From contig NZ_OY762961.1 of assembly GCF_963666745.1 (NCBI RefSeq), forward strand, positions 2,787,274-2,851,273: a stretch of DNA of 64,000 bases. The letters are read 5' to 3'. The DNA is from an uncultured Desulfuromonas sp. (GTDB taxonomy: Bacteria; Desulfobacterota; Desulfuromonadia; Desulfuromonadales; Desulfuromonadaceae). This document shows, in pieces, positions 28,316 to 35,995 of this stretch. Both the position numbers and the translations under genes were made by a program. The notes below the pieces were generated by a model. That model ran no database searches and was not told the DNA's origin. It saw only the letters and a list, made by a program, of their open reading frames with translations. Numbering within the stretch: the stretch's first letter is position 1; each line of letters begins with the position of its first letter.

Positions 28316-31300
28316 CTAAAAAGCCCACTCCAGGCCAAAATTTATCTGGCTGGAGCGATAGCCGTCCTTGTTCTGAAGCGTGCTTTGATAGCCCAAACGG
28401 GTCGTGATGCCGTTGACGAAAACGGCACGAAGGGCCACCCCCAGGTCAACACTCTCTTGTGCGCTATCACGCCCCTGAAGAGAGAAATGCTCTTCGCTCT
28501 CCACTAACTGGGACTGGGTGTGCTCTGCTTCATCATCAAACGCGTGAGTCCACAGCACAGCCAGTTGGCTGACTAACCTCATCTCTTCGTACTCATAGTC
28601 GTACTCGATCTTTAACCCGGTCTGACTACAAAAGCGTTGCGAATCTTTGCCGCTGGCGTAAAGTGACGCCCCTTCGGCCTGCTGTTCCGTAAAGCTGTCT
28701 TCTTGCAACCATAAATACTCAAAACCAAGTGATGGAATAATACTCCACGAATCCAGAGTAAAGCGGTAGCCACCATGGCCCAAGAGTGAGCCGTGGCTGC
28801 CATCATGGTCACTTTCGGCCTGCCGGCCGAGAAACGCAATGGCGCGTTTGGTGTCGAAGCGGTCGGTTCCAATATTGAGGATAGTTTGGGCAAACCAGCC
28901 TCCATTCTCCTCCGTGTCATCCCAGCGGGCATAAAGATAGCCGTCCCAGGACAGGCGGTCCGCCGTTGAGGCGAAATCCAGTTCGTGCAGGTCCGCGTTG
29001 CTGTAGGCTCCGGCCATGCCGATGCGTAGCCCCGAGGTGGTCTGCTGTTCGATGCCCATCATCAGACCATTGGTCTTGGCGCGAAACGCCGGGCTTTGCG
29101 CGCGATCGTCATAGCGGGCGTTATCCGCAACAACGCGTAGCCAGACATGTCGCTGCAGTTGCGGGTTCAGCTCAGAATCGATTTGTTGAGCAAGTAGAGC
29201 GCTGTGTTGATGAATTGCATCCAGAGACGCACTGGTCACCGAATTATGGAATCGCGGCATCAGATCATTCAGTGCGCCGTGCAAGGCTGGCAGGGTCATG
29301 CCGTCTATGGTGTTAAGGATTGCAGCCGTATCACCTGTCGCAGTTGGCCGGAGGGTGTCCAAAGTTTGGCTAAGGCTCACCTGATCAGCTGTTGCCGCGA
29401 GAGAAGCGTAGCTGTTTCGGTCAATATCCAGCGTGAGGCTGTTGATCGCTGTGTCGTCAAAAGCCACAGAGAACACGGCCGGACTGAAGAGGTCATCGAA
29501 TTCCCCCTGCAGCACATTGGCCTCAAGAATGGTGTAGTTGCCGCTGGTCAGATAGCCGTCAGGAATCACTATCAGGCTGCCACCTTGGATAACGGCCGTG
29601 CCGGACACCTGGAGCAGGTCCGCTGTACCCCCTCCGGCTTCGATTTCCAGCACAGAACCTGCCAACTGCATGTAGTCACCGTCAATCGACAGGGTGCCAA
29701 TGGAATTCCCCGGTGCGACGGTTCCGTAATTGATGACAGGACCATGAATGGTACCAGTGCCTTTCAGGGTTGCCGGGTTATGAATGGTCAGTGAGGAGAA
29801 TTGAGCATCGCCATTCAGGCTGAGTTCTCCGGTGCCAAGATGACCGATCCAAGCGCCGATGATGTCATCATCGAAGCGGAAACTGAAGTCAGAGTCTAGA
29901 GCGACAGGTCCAGCGGTATCGGAATCCCATAAGCAGCCAAAGGTCACTCTGGAACCCACCGTAGTAATGATATCTCCGTGAATCTGGCAATCACTCAGGA
30001 TAGAGAGCCTGTTGGCATAAGGGGAGTACACGGCAGTCTCTGCTTGTATGGTGGCTCCGGAGAGGATAAGCGTATTGTATGAGTACCATGGAACGAGATA
30101 GATGCCGACGGAGTCTTCTCCTGACGCCATTACGTTGCCGGAAACCTGAATGCGGTTCTGCCCCCCTGCCGCATAAAGAGCAGTAGAGCCGTCACCTGTG
30201 GCGGTCAGGTTGCCCGTCACCGTAAGTGTATTGTTGTTGCCGACCAGTCGAAGGGTATCGGAAAAATTGCCACGTGATTCCAACACACCGCTTTGGACAA
30301 TCTCGTTGTTGTCGCCGTTGACGTAGAAGGCATAGCTGTAATCATAGTCAGACAGGAAGTTTTCTGCACTGTCAAGGAGTGTATCCTCACGATAGTAAGT
30401 CGGGCCAAAGGAGTTGTAAAAATCCATATTGATCTGCCAACCCAAGTCGCGGAACATGTCCAGAAGCAACGTGTTGGGTGCGCGGGACCTCTCTCCGAGA
30501 CCCATTTCCCAGCTCATTAATTCTCCCATAGGGCCTGGGTGCACCAAACTGGAGCCCGAATAGAATGCCTCCTCAAACGTTTTGATCGGAACCGGGCCAC
30601 CGTAAGTGGCATTGGCATAGTCGCCCAGCCACAGCACCGTTCCTTGGGGGCCAATAACGGTCAGGGGATTGGGCGTTCCGAAGGTTCCGTACTCGGCGCG
30701 ATTGCCATCACTATCTTCCATCAGGCTGTTCCAGCGGGAGACTCCGATGAATCCGCTACTTGGGCTATAACCTGAGGTGATCCCAAAACCGTGAAGAATT
30801 TCATGCGTGACGAATGTTCTGAAATCGAGATGATATCCTGGCAGACCATCTCCAAGATGAAAGTCGTATCCAGTATTATACTGGATCACGATATCAGCTG
30901 TTCCCTGCGCATTGTCTGTGGGGTCATTATCACGCCATGCCGTTTCTATCGTTGTTTGCATCTCTCCGGTCGTGGTGATAAAAACAGTGCTGGAAGCTCT
31001 TCCTCCCACTTGTTCGGGAAGGTCATCGCTCCAGGCCATGGCAATGCGTATCGGACGAGCCGCAGACGTGGGAAATGAAAGATTCAAGACCTCCAAAACA
31101 CTTACTACCGCAGTCTTTTGCTCCTCAGTCCAGGCCGTGGTTCCTGTCGTTTCCCGGCCTGAGGCGTCTAATACTGTCTCCCCTGGGCCAACAAGTTCCA
31201 CCTGAAACTGACCGACTTCCAGTAGTTCACTTGCGTGAGATGGTGCAGGGGAGATAAGCCTCACAATCAAAAATGAAATAATGACAAAGGTCTTTTTCAT

Positions 31301-31327
31301 TGGCGATATTTCTAGAAAAGCAACCAT
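28316..31327 (-). CDS. Autotransporter with putative zinc-protease passenger
   Basis: 1003 aa. A signal peptide (KKTFVIISFLIVRLI, cleavage near SHASE) is followed by a passenger containing THEILHGFGITS (His175, Glu176, His179, Gly182): an HExxH zinc motif with metzincin-like spacing but Ser instead of the third His/Asp. Middle residues show beta-helix repeats typical of autotransporter-associated regions (GTGTIHGPVINYGTVAPGN). The last about 270 residues form an outer-membrane beta-barrel ending in GLEWAF, with the required terminal Phe. ATG 31327 has AGGA 6 bp ahead; ATG 31300 is an alternative. Monocistronic. Protease activity is inferred. Confidence 0.88.
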   Translation of the reverse strand: MVAFLEISPMKKTFVIISFLIVRLISPAPSHASELLEVGQFQVELVGPGETVLDASGRETTGTTAWTEEQKTAVVSVLEVLNLSFPTSAARPIRIAMAWSDDLPEQVGGRASSTVFITTTGEMQTTIETAWRDNDPTDNAQGTADIVIQYNTGYDFHLGDGLPGYHLDFRTFVTHEILHGFGITSGYSPSSGFIGVSRWNSLMEDSDGNRAEYGTFGTPNPLTVIGPQGTVLWLGDYANATYGGPVPIKTFEEAFYSGSSLVHPGPMGELMSWEMGLGERSRAPNTLLLDMFRDLGWQINMDFYNSFGPTYYREDTLLDSAENFLSDYDYSYAFYVNGDNNEIVQSGVLESRGNFSDTLRLVGNNNTLTVTGNLTATGDGSTALYAAGGQNRIQVSGNVMASGEDSVGIYLVPWYSYNTLILSGATIQAETAVYSPYANRLSILSDCQIHGDIITTVGSRVTFGCLWDSDTAGPVALDSDFSFRFDDDIIGAWIGHLGTGELSLNGDAQFSSLTIHNPATLKGTGTIHGPVINYGTVAPGNSIGTLSIDGDYMQLAGSVLEIEAGGGTADLLQVSGTAVIQGGSLIVIPDGYLTSGNYTILEANVLQGEFDDLFSPAVFSVAFDDTAINSLTLDIDRNSYASLAATADQVSLSQTLDTLRPTATGDTAAILNTIDGMTLPALHGALNDLMPRFHNSVTSASLDAIHQHSALLAQQIDSELNPQLQRHVWLRVVADNARYDDRAQSPAFRAKTNGLMMGIEQQTTSGLRIGMAGAYSNADLHELDFASTADRLSWDGYLYARWDDTEENGGWFAQTILNIGTDRFDTKRAIAFLGRQAESDHDGSHGSLLGHGGYRFTLDSWSIIPSLGFEYLWLQEDSFTEQQAEGASLYASGKDSQRFCSQTGLKIEYDYEYEEMRLVSQLAVLWTHAFDDEAEHTQSQLVESEEHFSLQGRDSAQESVDLGVALRAVFVNGITTRLGYQSTLQNKDGYRSSQINFGLEWAF

Positions 31328-31733
31328 CTTGAGTCCTGTATTGTCTCCAGAGAGGTGCTTGTGCGTGTTGATGGGAACCGGTTTTGATCTCTGTGCTTAT
31401 GATCGGAGTTAAAAAAACGAACCGAGGCATCCTATCATATTTATTACATGTTTTGGCATACCATCTGTTTGTGGGGGAATCTTCCTCGTACTACGGCATA
31501 GTAGAAGTTGCGCCAGGAGCGGCTTTAGCCGCTCCTACAGTAAACAACGGTCACATTCTTGCGCGTTGAGGTACAAAAACAGTAAAGCAGATTGTGCAAA
31601 TGGCCCACCAGTTAGAATAGCAGCATCCAGCCTTTTCCCCCAATTTTGCGCTACAGTGTAATATCCCCCTTAAAAGCGGCACGTGTCACAGTAATCAGCG
31701 CCCGAACTGTTCACGGTAGAAAGGAGTCCACCA
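31328..31733. other. Intergenic region upstream of the autotransporter and HAD genes
   Basis: About 400 bp between divergent genes without a convincing ORF. It contains the REP-like palindrome at 31515-31536 and must hold both promoters, but no clear -35/-10 pair is obvious. Confidence 0.5.
31515..31536. repeat. REP-like palindrome
   Basis: Perfect inverted repeat AGGAGCGGCT-TT-AGCCGCTCCT. The sequence closely resembles the extragenic palindromes known from Pseudomonas-type REP elements (GGAGCGGCTTTAGCCGC). Single copy in this window; no RAYT transposase nearby. Confidence 0.6.
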
Positions 31734-32513
31734 ATGCGTCTACCAACCCCCATCCACGGCCTTCTTATCGACCTCGATGGCGTCCTTTACGTTGGCGAAA
31801 CACCGGTGCCCGGCGCTCAGCAGGTGTTGAAGCGATTGGATGATGAGAACATTCCTCGGCGCTACCTGACCAATACAACAACGCGTACCGCCTCGTCCGT
31901 CGTTCAAAAGTTAAGGCGCTTGGGATTTAGCGTCCACGAAGAGGAAGTTTTCAGCCCGATCTCGGCCACGGTGCAGTTCCTCAACGGACTGGGCCGACCA
32001 ACGATCAATCCGGTGGTGCGCGACAGTGTCCTGCCGGCATTTGCCGACTTCCCCAGAAACAATGAACGGCCGGATTACGTGATTATCGGCGACATCGGCG
32101 CAGCGTGGAGTTATCCCCTTATCAACACCATCTTTTCGCAGCTTCATGCCGGGGCCGAGCTGATCGCCATGCACAAAAACAGGTTTTTCCAGGGTGAAGA
32201 AGGTCTTCAGGTCGACATCGGCGCGTTTGTGGCCGGGTTGGAATACGTATCTGGCAAACAGGCAAAAGTGATCGGCAAACCGAGCCGAGACTTTTTCGAA
32301 CTCGCTCTGGAATCCCTGCACCTCCCCGCGTCGAACGTCGCCATGATTGGCGATGACATTGAAACCGATATCGGCGGAGGAAAAGCCGTCGGCATGCACG
32401 GCGTTCTGGTGAGAACCGGGAAATATCGTCAAGGGTGCGAGAAAGGTGCCACTTATCCGCCCGACGCTGTCATAGACTCGTTCAGCGACCTGTTCGAATT
32501 TCTCAAGCTGTAG
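31734..32513 (+). CDS. HAD-IIA family phosphatase (LHPP/TIGR01458-like)
   Basis: 259 aa. HAD motif I LIDLDGVLYVGE (Asp13 nucleophile, Asp15), motif II Thr in TNTTTRTASS, motif III Lys in VIGKPSRDFFE, motif IV MIGDDIETDIGG. The C2a-type cap and length match the phospholysine/phosphohistidine/pyrophosphate phosphatase-like group, but the substrate is unproven. AAAGGAG precedes the ATG. Confidence 0.9.
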   Translation: MRLPTPIHGLLIDLDGVLYVGETPVPGAQQVLKRLDDENIPRRYLTNTTTRTASSVVQKLRRLGFSVHEEEVFSPISATVQFLNGLGRPTINPVVRDSVLPAFADFPRNNERPDYVIIGDIGAAWSYPLINTIFSQLHAGAELIAMHKNRFFQGEEGLQVDIGAFVAGLEYVSGKQAKVIGKPSRDFFELALESLHLPASNVAMIGDDIETDIGGGKAVGMHGVLVRTGKYRQGCEKGATYPPDAVIDSFSDLFEFLKL

Positions 32514-32732
32514 CTGCGTCTCAAAGAGCTAAAAGTCGTCATCTCGTAACAGCAATAGCAAGGGCGGCCACATCGCTGACTGCCGCCCGAATAGCTCCTT
32601 TCATCGTCTTCCAGCGGCCTCCCCCTTGAGCAGTCAAAATGCTTTTACATTTCTGCCTCCTGCACAGTATTTCAATTGAATTGCCTTAACAAAGATTAGA
32701 ATCATAGCCAAGGGTTAACAATATACCTATAT

Positions 32733-32751
32733 TAAGAATCAACAATTCTTA
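32733..32751. promoter_or_regulatory. Inverted repeat ahead of the Tim44-like gene
   Basis: Dyad TAAGAAT-CAACA-ATTCTTA about 55 bp before the start codon. Position suits an operator, but no regulator is adjacent, so function is unknown. Confidence 0.35.
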
Positions 32752-32805
32752 TCAGGCCATAGCGGGTTTTGACCCGAAACGCACTGTCACAACAAGGGTA
32801 AAATC

Positions 32806-33414
32806 ATGGTAAAGACCAGATCCATCGTTTTGCTGTTAGCGGTTGGCGCGATTGCCGTTGCCATGCTTTGCTGCGCTCCCGACAGCGCGCTGGCGCGTGC
32901 CGGAGGCGGTGGCGGTAAAGGTGGCGGCAGCTGGCTCAATGTTATTTTATGGCCCGTCATTTTGATCTATTCGACCATTTTGGCCCGAAAAGTCCGCAAA
33001 AAGAATCAGGAGAGCCAAGCGCTTCTCGAAAAGCTGGCCGCCCACGATGCCGCGTGGCAGATCGACGCCATCAAGGCGCGCATTGAAGAGGCTTTTTTCA
33101 AAATTCAGCATGCGTGGATGGAACGCAATCAGGATCTGGCCAAGGAGTATATGAGTGAGCGTCTTTATCGGAAACATAAGACGCAAACGGATCAGATGAT
33201 TCGCGACAACAGAAAAAACGTCCTTGAAAACATCAATCTGGAAACGGCACGGATTGTTGAGGTGGCCGACTCCAAGGATGACTCAAAAGACCATATCTGG
33301 GTGTATCTTGAAGGAACGATGAACGGTTTAAAGAACTATGGAAATTTATCACAGATGCACAAGGCTGTTGGGTGCTGGATAAAATTGACCAATCTGCTGA
33401 AATCAGCGACTTGA
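32806..33414 (+). CDS. Tim44-like membrane protein, C-terminus in the -1 frame
   Basis: 202 aa in the annotated frame. Signal/TM segment, then a Gly-rich linker (RAGGGGGKGGGSW), a second TM (VILWPVILIYSTIL), and a Tim44-like domain (WMERNQDLAKEYMSERLYRKHK). The domain's expected end is not in this frame; it is in the -1 frame from 33333 (ELWKFITDAQGCWVLDKID), running to a TAA at 33456-33458. The switch coincides with T TTA AAG at 33327-33333. A -1 event would give 217 aa with a normal Tim44 terminus. It could be programmed recoding, a mutation or a sequence error. Confidence 0.8.
   Translation: MVKTRSIVLLLAVGAIAVAMLCCAPDSALARAGGGGGKGGGSWLNVILWPVILIYSTILARKVRKKNQESQALLEKLAAHDAAWQIDAIKARIEEAFFKIQHAWMERNQDLAKEYMSERLYRKHKTQTDQMIRDNRKNVLENINLETARIVEVADSKDDSKDHIWVYLEGTMNGLKNYGNLSQMHKAVGCWIKLTNLLKSAT
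33327..33333 (+). other. Candidate -1 ribosomal slippery site
   Basis: Heptamer T TTA AAG in the X XXY YYZ arrangement with correct phase in the upstream frame. AAGGA at 33311-33315, 11 bases ahead, resembles the Shine-Dalgarno-like stimulator known from dnaX. After slippage the -1 frame encodes a plausible Tim44 end to 33458. No strong downstream stem was evident by eye. Confidence 0.45.
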
Positions 33415-33607
33415 GCGGCATGCGTTCTTTCAGTGAAGAGCTCCCAGGCTCCGAATAACGTTAGCGGCCAAAACCATCACCGGGTGCGGCAAGGCCCCAA
33501 CGGCAGCAACAAAAACGACACAGGTAATTTTCAGTCATGGGGATGTTCACCACGCCCCACTTAACGGCTATCCACGATCATGTATTTGCAACTTTCCGGA
33601 GAGCATT

Positions 33608-34867
33608 ATGCCTAAAACATCCCTGACCTGCCCCCATTGCGGCTACTCACGAGAAATGCCGACAGCCAAACTGCCTCAGCGACCAACGACAGTGAACTGC
33701 CCACGATGCCAAAAAAAGTTTCAGTACACACCAACGAAGCCCCTCTCGCCGACGGTACGACCGACACCAGTGGTAGAAAATCCTCCGCAAACGCTCTCTT
33801 CGGCCCTAAATCAGACAAACACCGGAACGCCATCAACGCCCGCAACCGACAACAAAACATCGAGAACAAACCTCTATATCGTTACTCTTTTTATCCTTAT
33901 TGCCTGCCTGATCGGCAGCCGATTCTGGTTTGAAAAACAGGCAAGCTCAATCCCCTATCCGTATTGGCTGTCGGCATCCGAAAAAGGGCTTGCTGTCCTC
34001 TACGGTAAAGAGATCTATGTGGTTGGCCACGAAGGCTATGTTGAACAACAATACCAATTACCTGAAGACTGCCAACCCTGCCAGCTTGTCTGGCACGATG
34101 ATGAGCTGTGGGTTTCGGACTGGGAGAACGACCGCATTCTTAAATTTTCTCCAGAGGGCATGACCTCCCTTGCCCTGCAAGATGCGTTCATTGAAGCGCA
34201 TTTGAATGTCGCTGCCGATACAAAAAACGACAGGCTTTTCGTTTCTGACAGCCAAGCGAGCCGTATTCTTGTCTATGACAGTGATGGTACATACCGTGAT
34301 GGGTTTGGTCAGAGGGGCCATGAACCGGGAGACTTCTTCTATCCTAAAGATATTGTCTTTGACGGTGAAGACCAACTCATCGTCGGCAACACGCTTCGCC
34401 CTGGAATCGATGTCTTCACAACAGAGGGACAATTTGTCAAAACAATCACTGAACCCAAAGCAAAGTTTGGCTACATCTTCTTGACAGACTTTGCCATAGA
34501 CAATGACAACCTGGTCACTCTCGAATGTGACCTGCTGGTCAACTACTGCGTGATTGCCTCTTACGATCTCAATGGAGAACTCCTCGCGACCCAGCCACAG
34601 ACACCAGGGGCTGAAGCTGCCGGAGATATTGCAGTTTGGGAAGACACTGCGTACGTCACAAACTGCTCCGAACGCCGCGTCGTTGCCTATCAAGCGGCAA
34701 CTCTTGAGCCATTAGGCTCTTTCAGTTCAGAACTTGATGATATCGGCGACAACTTGAGCAAAGAGTTCTCGAACTATAAAACCCTGTCCAAGATGTCCCT
34801 CATTCTGGCGTTGATGTCTCTGATCTCCATTCTTGTCCTTTACAAACGATCAAAAGCCCAGCGATAG
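33608..34867 (+). CDS. Zinc-ribbon membrane protein with NHL-like propeller
   Basis: 419 aa. An N-terminal MJ0042-type zinc ribbon (Cys8, Cys11, Cys31, Cys34: TCPHCGYS and NCPRCQKKFQY), a Pro/Thr-rich linker, a TM at about 89-106, and a large domain with NHL/6-bladed propeller-like repeats (LWVSDWENDRILKFSPEG, DRLFVSDSQASRILVYDSDG). A second TM lies at about 395-412, followed by a basic tail. The topology would place the propeller outside the cytoplasm. Function unknown. Start preceded by GGAGAG. Confidence 0.8.
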   Translation: MPKTSLTCPHCGYSREMPTAKLPQRPTTVNCPRCQKKFQYTPTKPLSPTVRPTPVVENPPQTLSSALNQTNTGTPSTPATDNKTSRTNLYIVTLFILIACLIGSRFWFEKQASSIPYPYWLSASEKGLAVLYGKEIYVVGHEGYVEQQYQLPEDCQPCQLVWHDDELWVSDWENDRILKFSPEGMTSLALQDAFIEAHLNVAADTKNDRLFVSDSQASRILVYDSDGTYRDGFGQRGHEPGDFFYPKDIVFDGEDQLIVGNTLRPGIDVFTTEGQFVKTITEPKAKFGYIFLTDFAIDNDNLVTLECDLLVNYCVIASYDLNGELLATQPQTPGAEAAGDIAVWEDTAYVTNCSERRVVAYQAATLEPLGSFSSELDDIGDNLSKEFSNYKTLSKMSLILALMSLISILVLYKRSKAQR

Positions 34868-34924
34868 GCAGTTTTCCTAAAGGACATTCTTTGCACGGAG
34901 TTCACAGAACAGGACAAACTACCT

Positions 34925-35449
34925 ATGCGCATGATCATCACAGATAACAGCGGCAGTGGAAAAACCGGGCTAGCCAAAAATCTTGCTGCCATTCATCACT
35001 GTCAGATAATCCATCGCGATCACATCTTTTGGCCGCCAGGAGGCTTCAGCGCAAAGCGTTCTCCTGAAGTCGTAGACCAGATGATTGCTGATGCCAAAAA
35101 TAAAAATTCGAGGGTCGTTGAAGGGGCATTCGGAGAGCTGGCTGAGAAATTTATGGACCGTGCGCAGTGTTTTGTCTGGCTTGACATTGATTGGCCACTA
35201 TGCAGAGACAGACGATTGCAACGGGGCTGCGAAGCAAGCAGCCACATGAACCGGCAGCAATCACAGGAGGACCTTCGTGAACTTATCGAGTGGGCATCAC
35301 ACTATGACCAAAGAGAAAATGCCCGCTCCTACGCCGGGCACAAAAAACTGATGGAACAATTCGAGGGCAAAAAAATCCACCTTTGTTCGGAAGCGGATAC
35401 CGTGCGGCTGGTTGAACAATCGCACAGCATCTGCAAAGTCAACCAATAG
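34925..35449 (+). CDS. P-loop kinase-like protein (FlaR/adenylate-kinase type)
   Basis: 174 aa small P-loop NTPase. Walker A is DNSGSGKTG (residues 7-15), where the first Gly of the usual GNSGSGKS is Asp7. The downstream HRDHIFWPPGGF and LDIDWPLCRDRRLQRG (lid arginines) match the topology-modulation/FlaR-like subgroup. Substrate unknown. It sits between two zinc-ribbon membrane protein genes on the same strand, with a 16 bp gap to the next. Confidence 0.8.
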   Translation: MRMIITDNSGSGKTGLAKNLAAIHHCQIIHRDHIFWPPGGFSAKRSPEVVDQMIADAKNKNSRVVEGAFGELAEKFMDRAQCFVWLDIDWPLCRDRRLQRGCEASSHMNRQQSQEDLRELIEWASHYDQRENARSYAGHKKLMEQFEGKKIHLCSEADTVRLVEQSHSICKVNQ

Positions 35450-35465
35450 CAGACAGGAGAGCACC

Positions 35466-35969
35466 ATGAAATGTCCCAGCTGCGGCTATGAACGAAAGCC
35501 CAATGATCTCTGCCCCGACTGGCAGTGCCCGGCCTGTCAAAAAGCGTACAATAAATCCTCTCAGCAGAATTCTTATGCGACCGCCCAGATTCACCCTGAC
35601 CGCAGATCGGCACCTCAATCGTCGACGTTTTCAAAAATCATAAAGCATTGTCTAGTTGTCGTTCTTATCGGCGGCATCGCTTTTGGCGGGTACACTATTC
35701 TGGTAAACATGGCACCAGCCCATAACCTGAGCTATCTTTTCAAAGACAAACAAAAGCTTTTAGCAATTAAAAGAGCCAACTTGCACGCGTATGAAGATGT
35801 GTTGGAAAAGATCGACGCAGAACTGGCGTATGCTGAAGAACATGTCGGCACTTGCCCGATCACCGGGCAGCCTAATACGTTTACAGTGACCCAGGATCCT
35901 CGCCCTGAACTTCGTGACAAGATTGACATGTTAAGAGAAGAGATCCGCCTATTGGAGGACAACTCCTAG
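35466..35969 (+). CDS. Zinc-ribbon, single-TM hypothetical protein
   Basis: 167 aa. N-terminal zinc-ribbon cysteines 3, 6, 16, 21 and 24 (KCPSCGYERK, LCPDWQCPACQ), a TM at about 60-80 (CLVVVLIGGIAFGGYTILV), then a helical, probably extracytoplasmic coiled segment (DKIDMLREEIRLLEDN at the end). The ATG at 35466 follows AGGAG. It is related in layout, not length, to the zinc-ribbon propeller protein upstream. Function unknown. Confidence 0.75.
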   Translation: MKCPSCGYERKPNDLCPDWQCPACQKAYNKSSQQNSYATAQIHPDRRSAPQSSTFSKIIKHCLVVVLIGGIAFGGYTILVNMAPAHNLSYLFKDKQKLLAIKRANLHAYEDVLEKIDAELAYAEEHVGTCPITGQPNTFTVTQDPRPELRDKIDMLREEIRLLEDNS

Positions 35970-35995
35970 CGGACGTCAAAACCAGTTAGTACTTC

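Noticed and set aside
31384-31569. A 61-codon open frame between the autotransporter and HAD genes
   Set aside because: It runs through the REP-like palindrome, has no ribosome-binding site and no coding-like composition.
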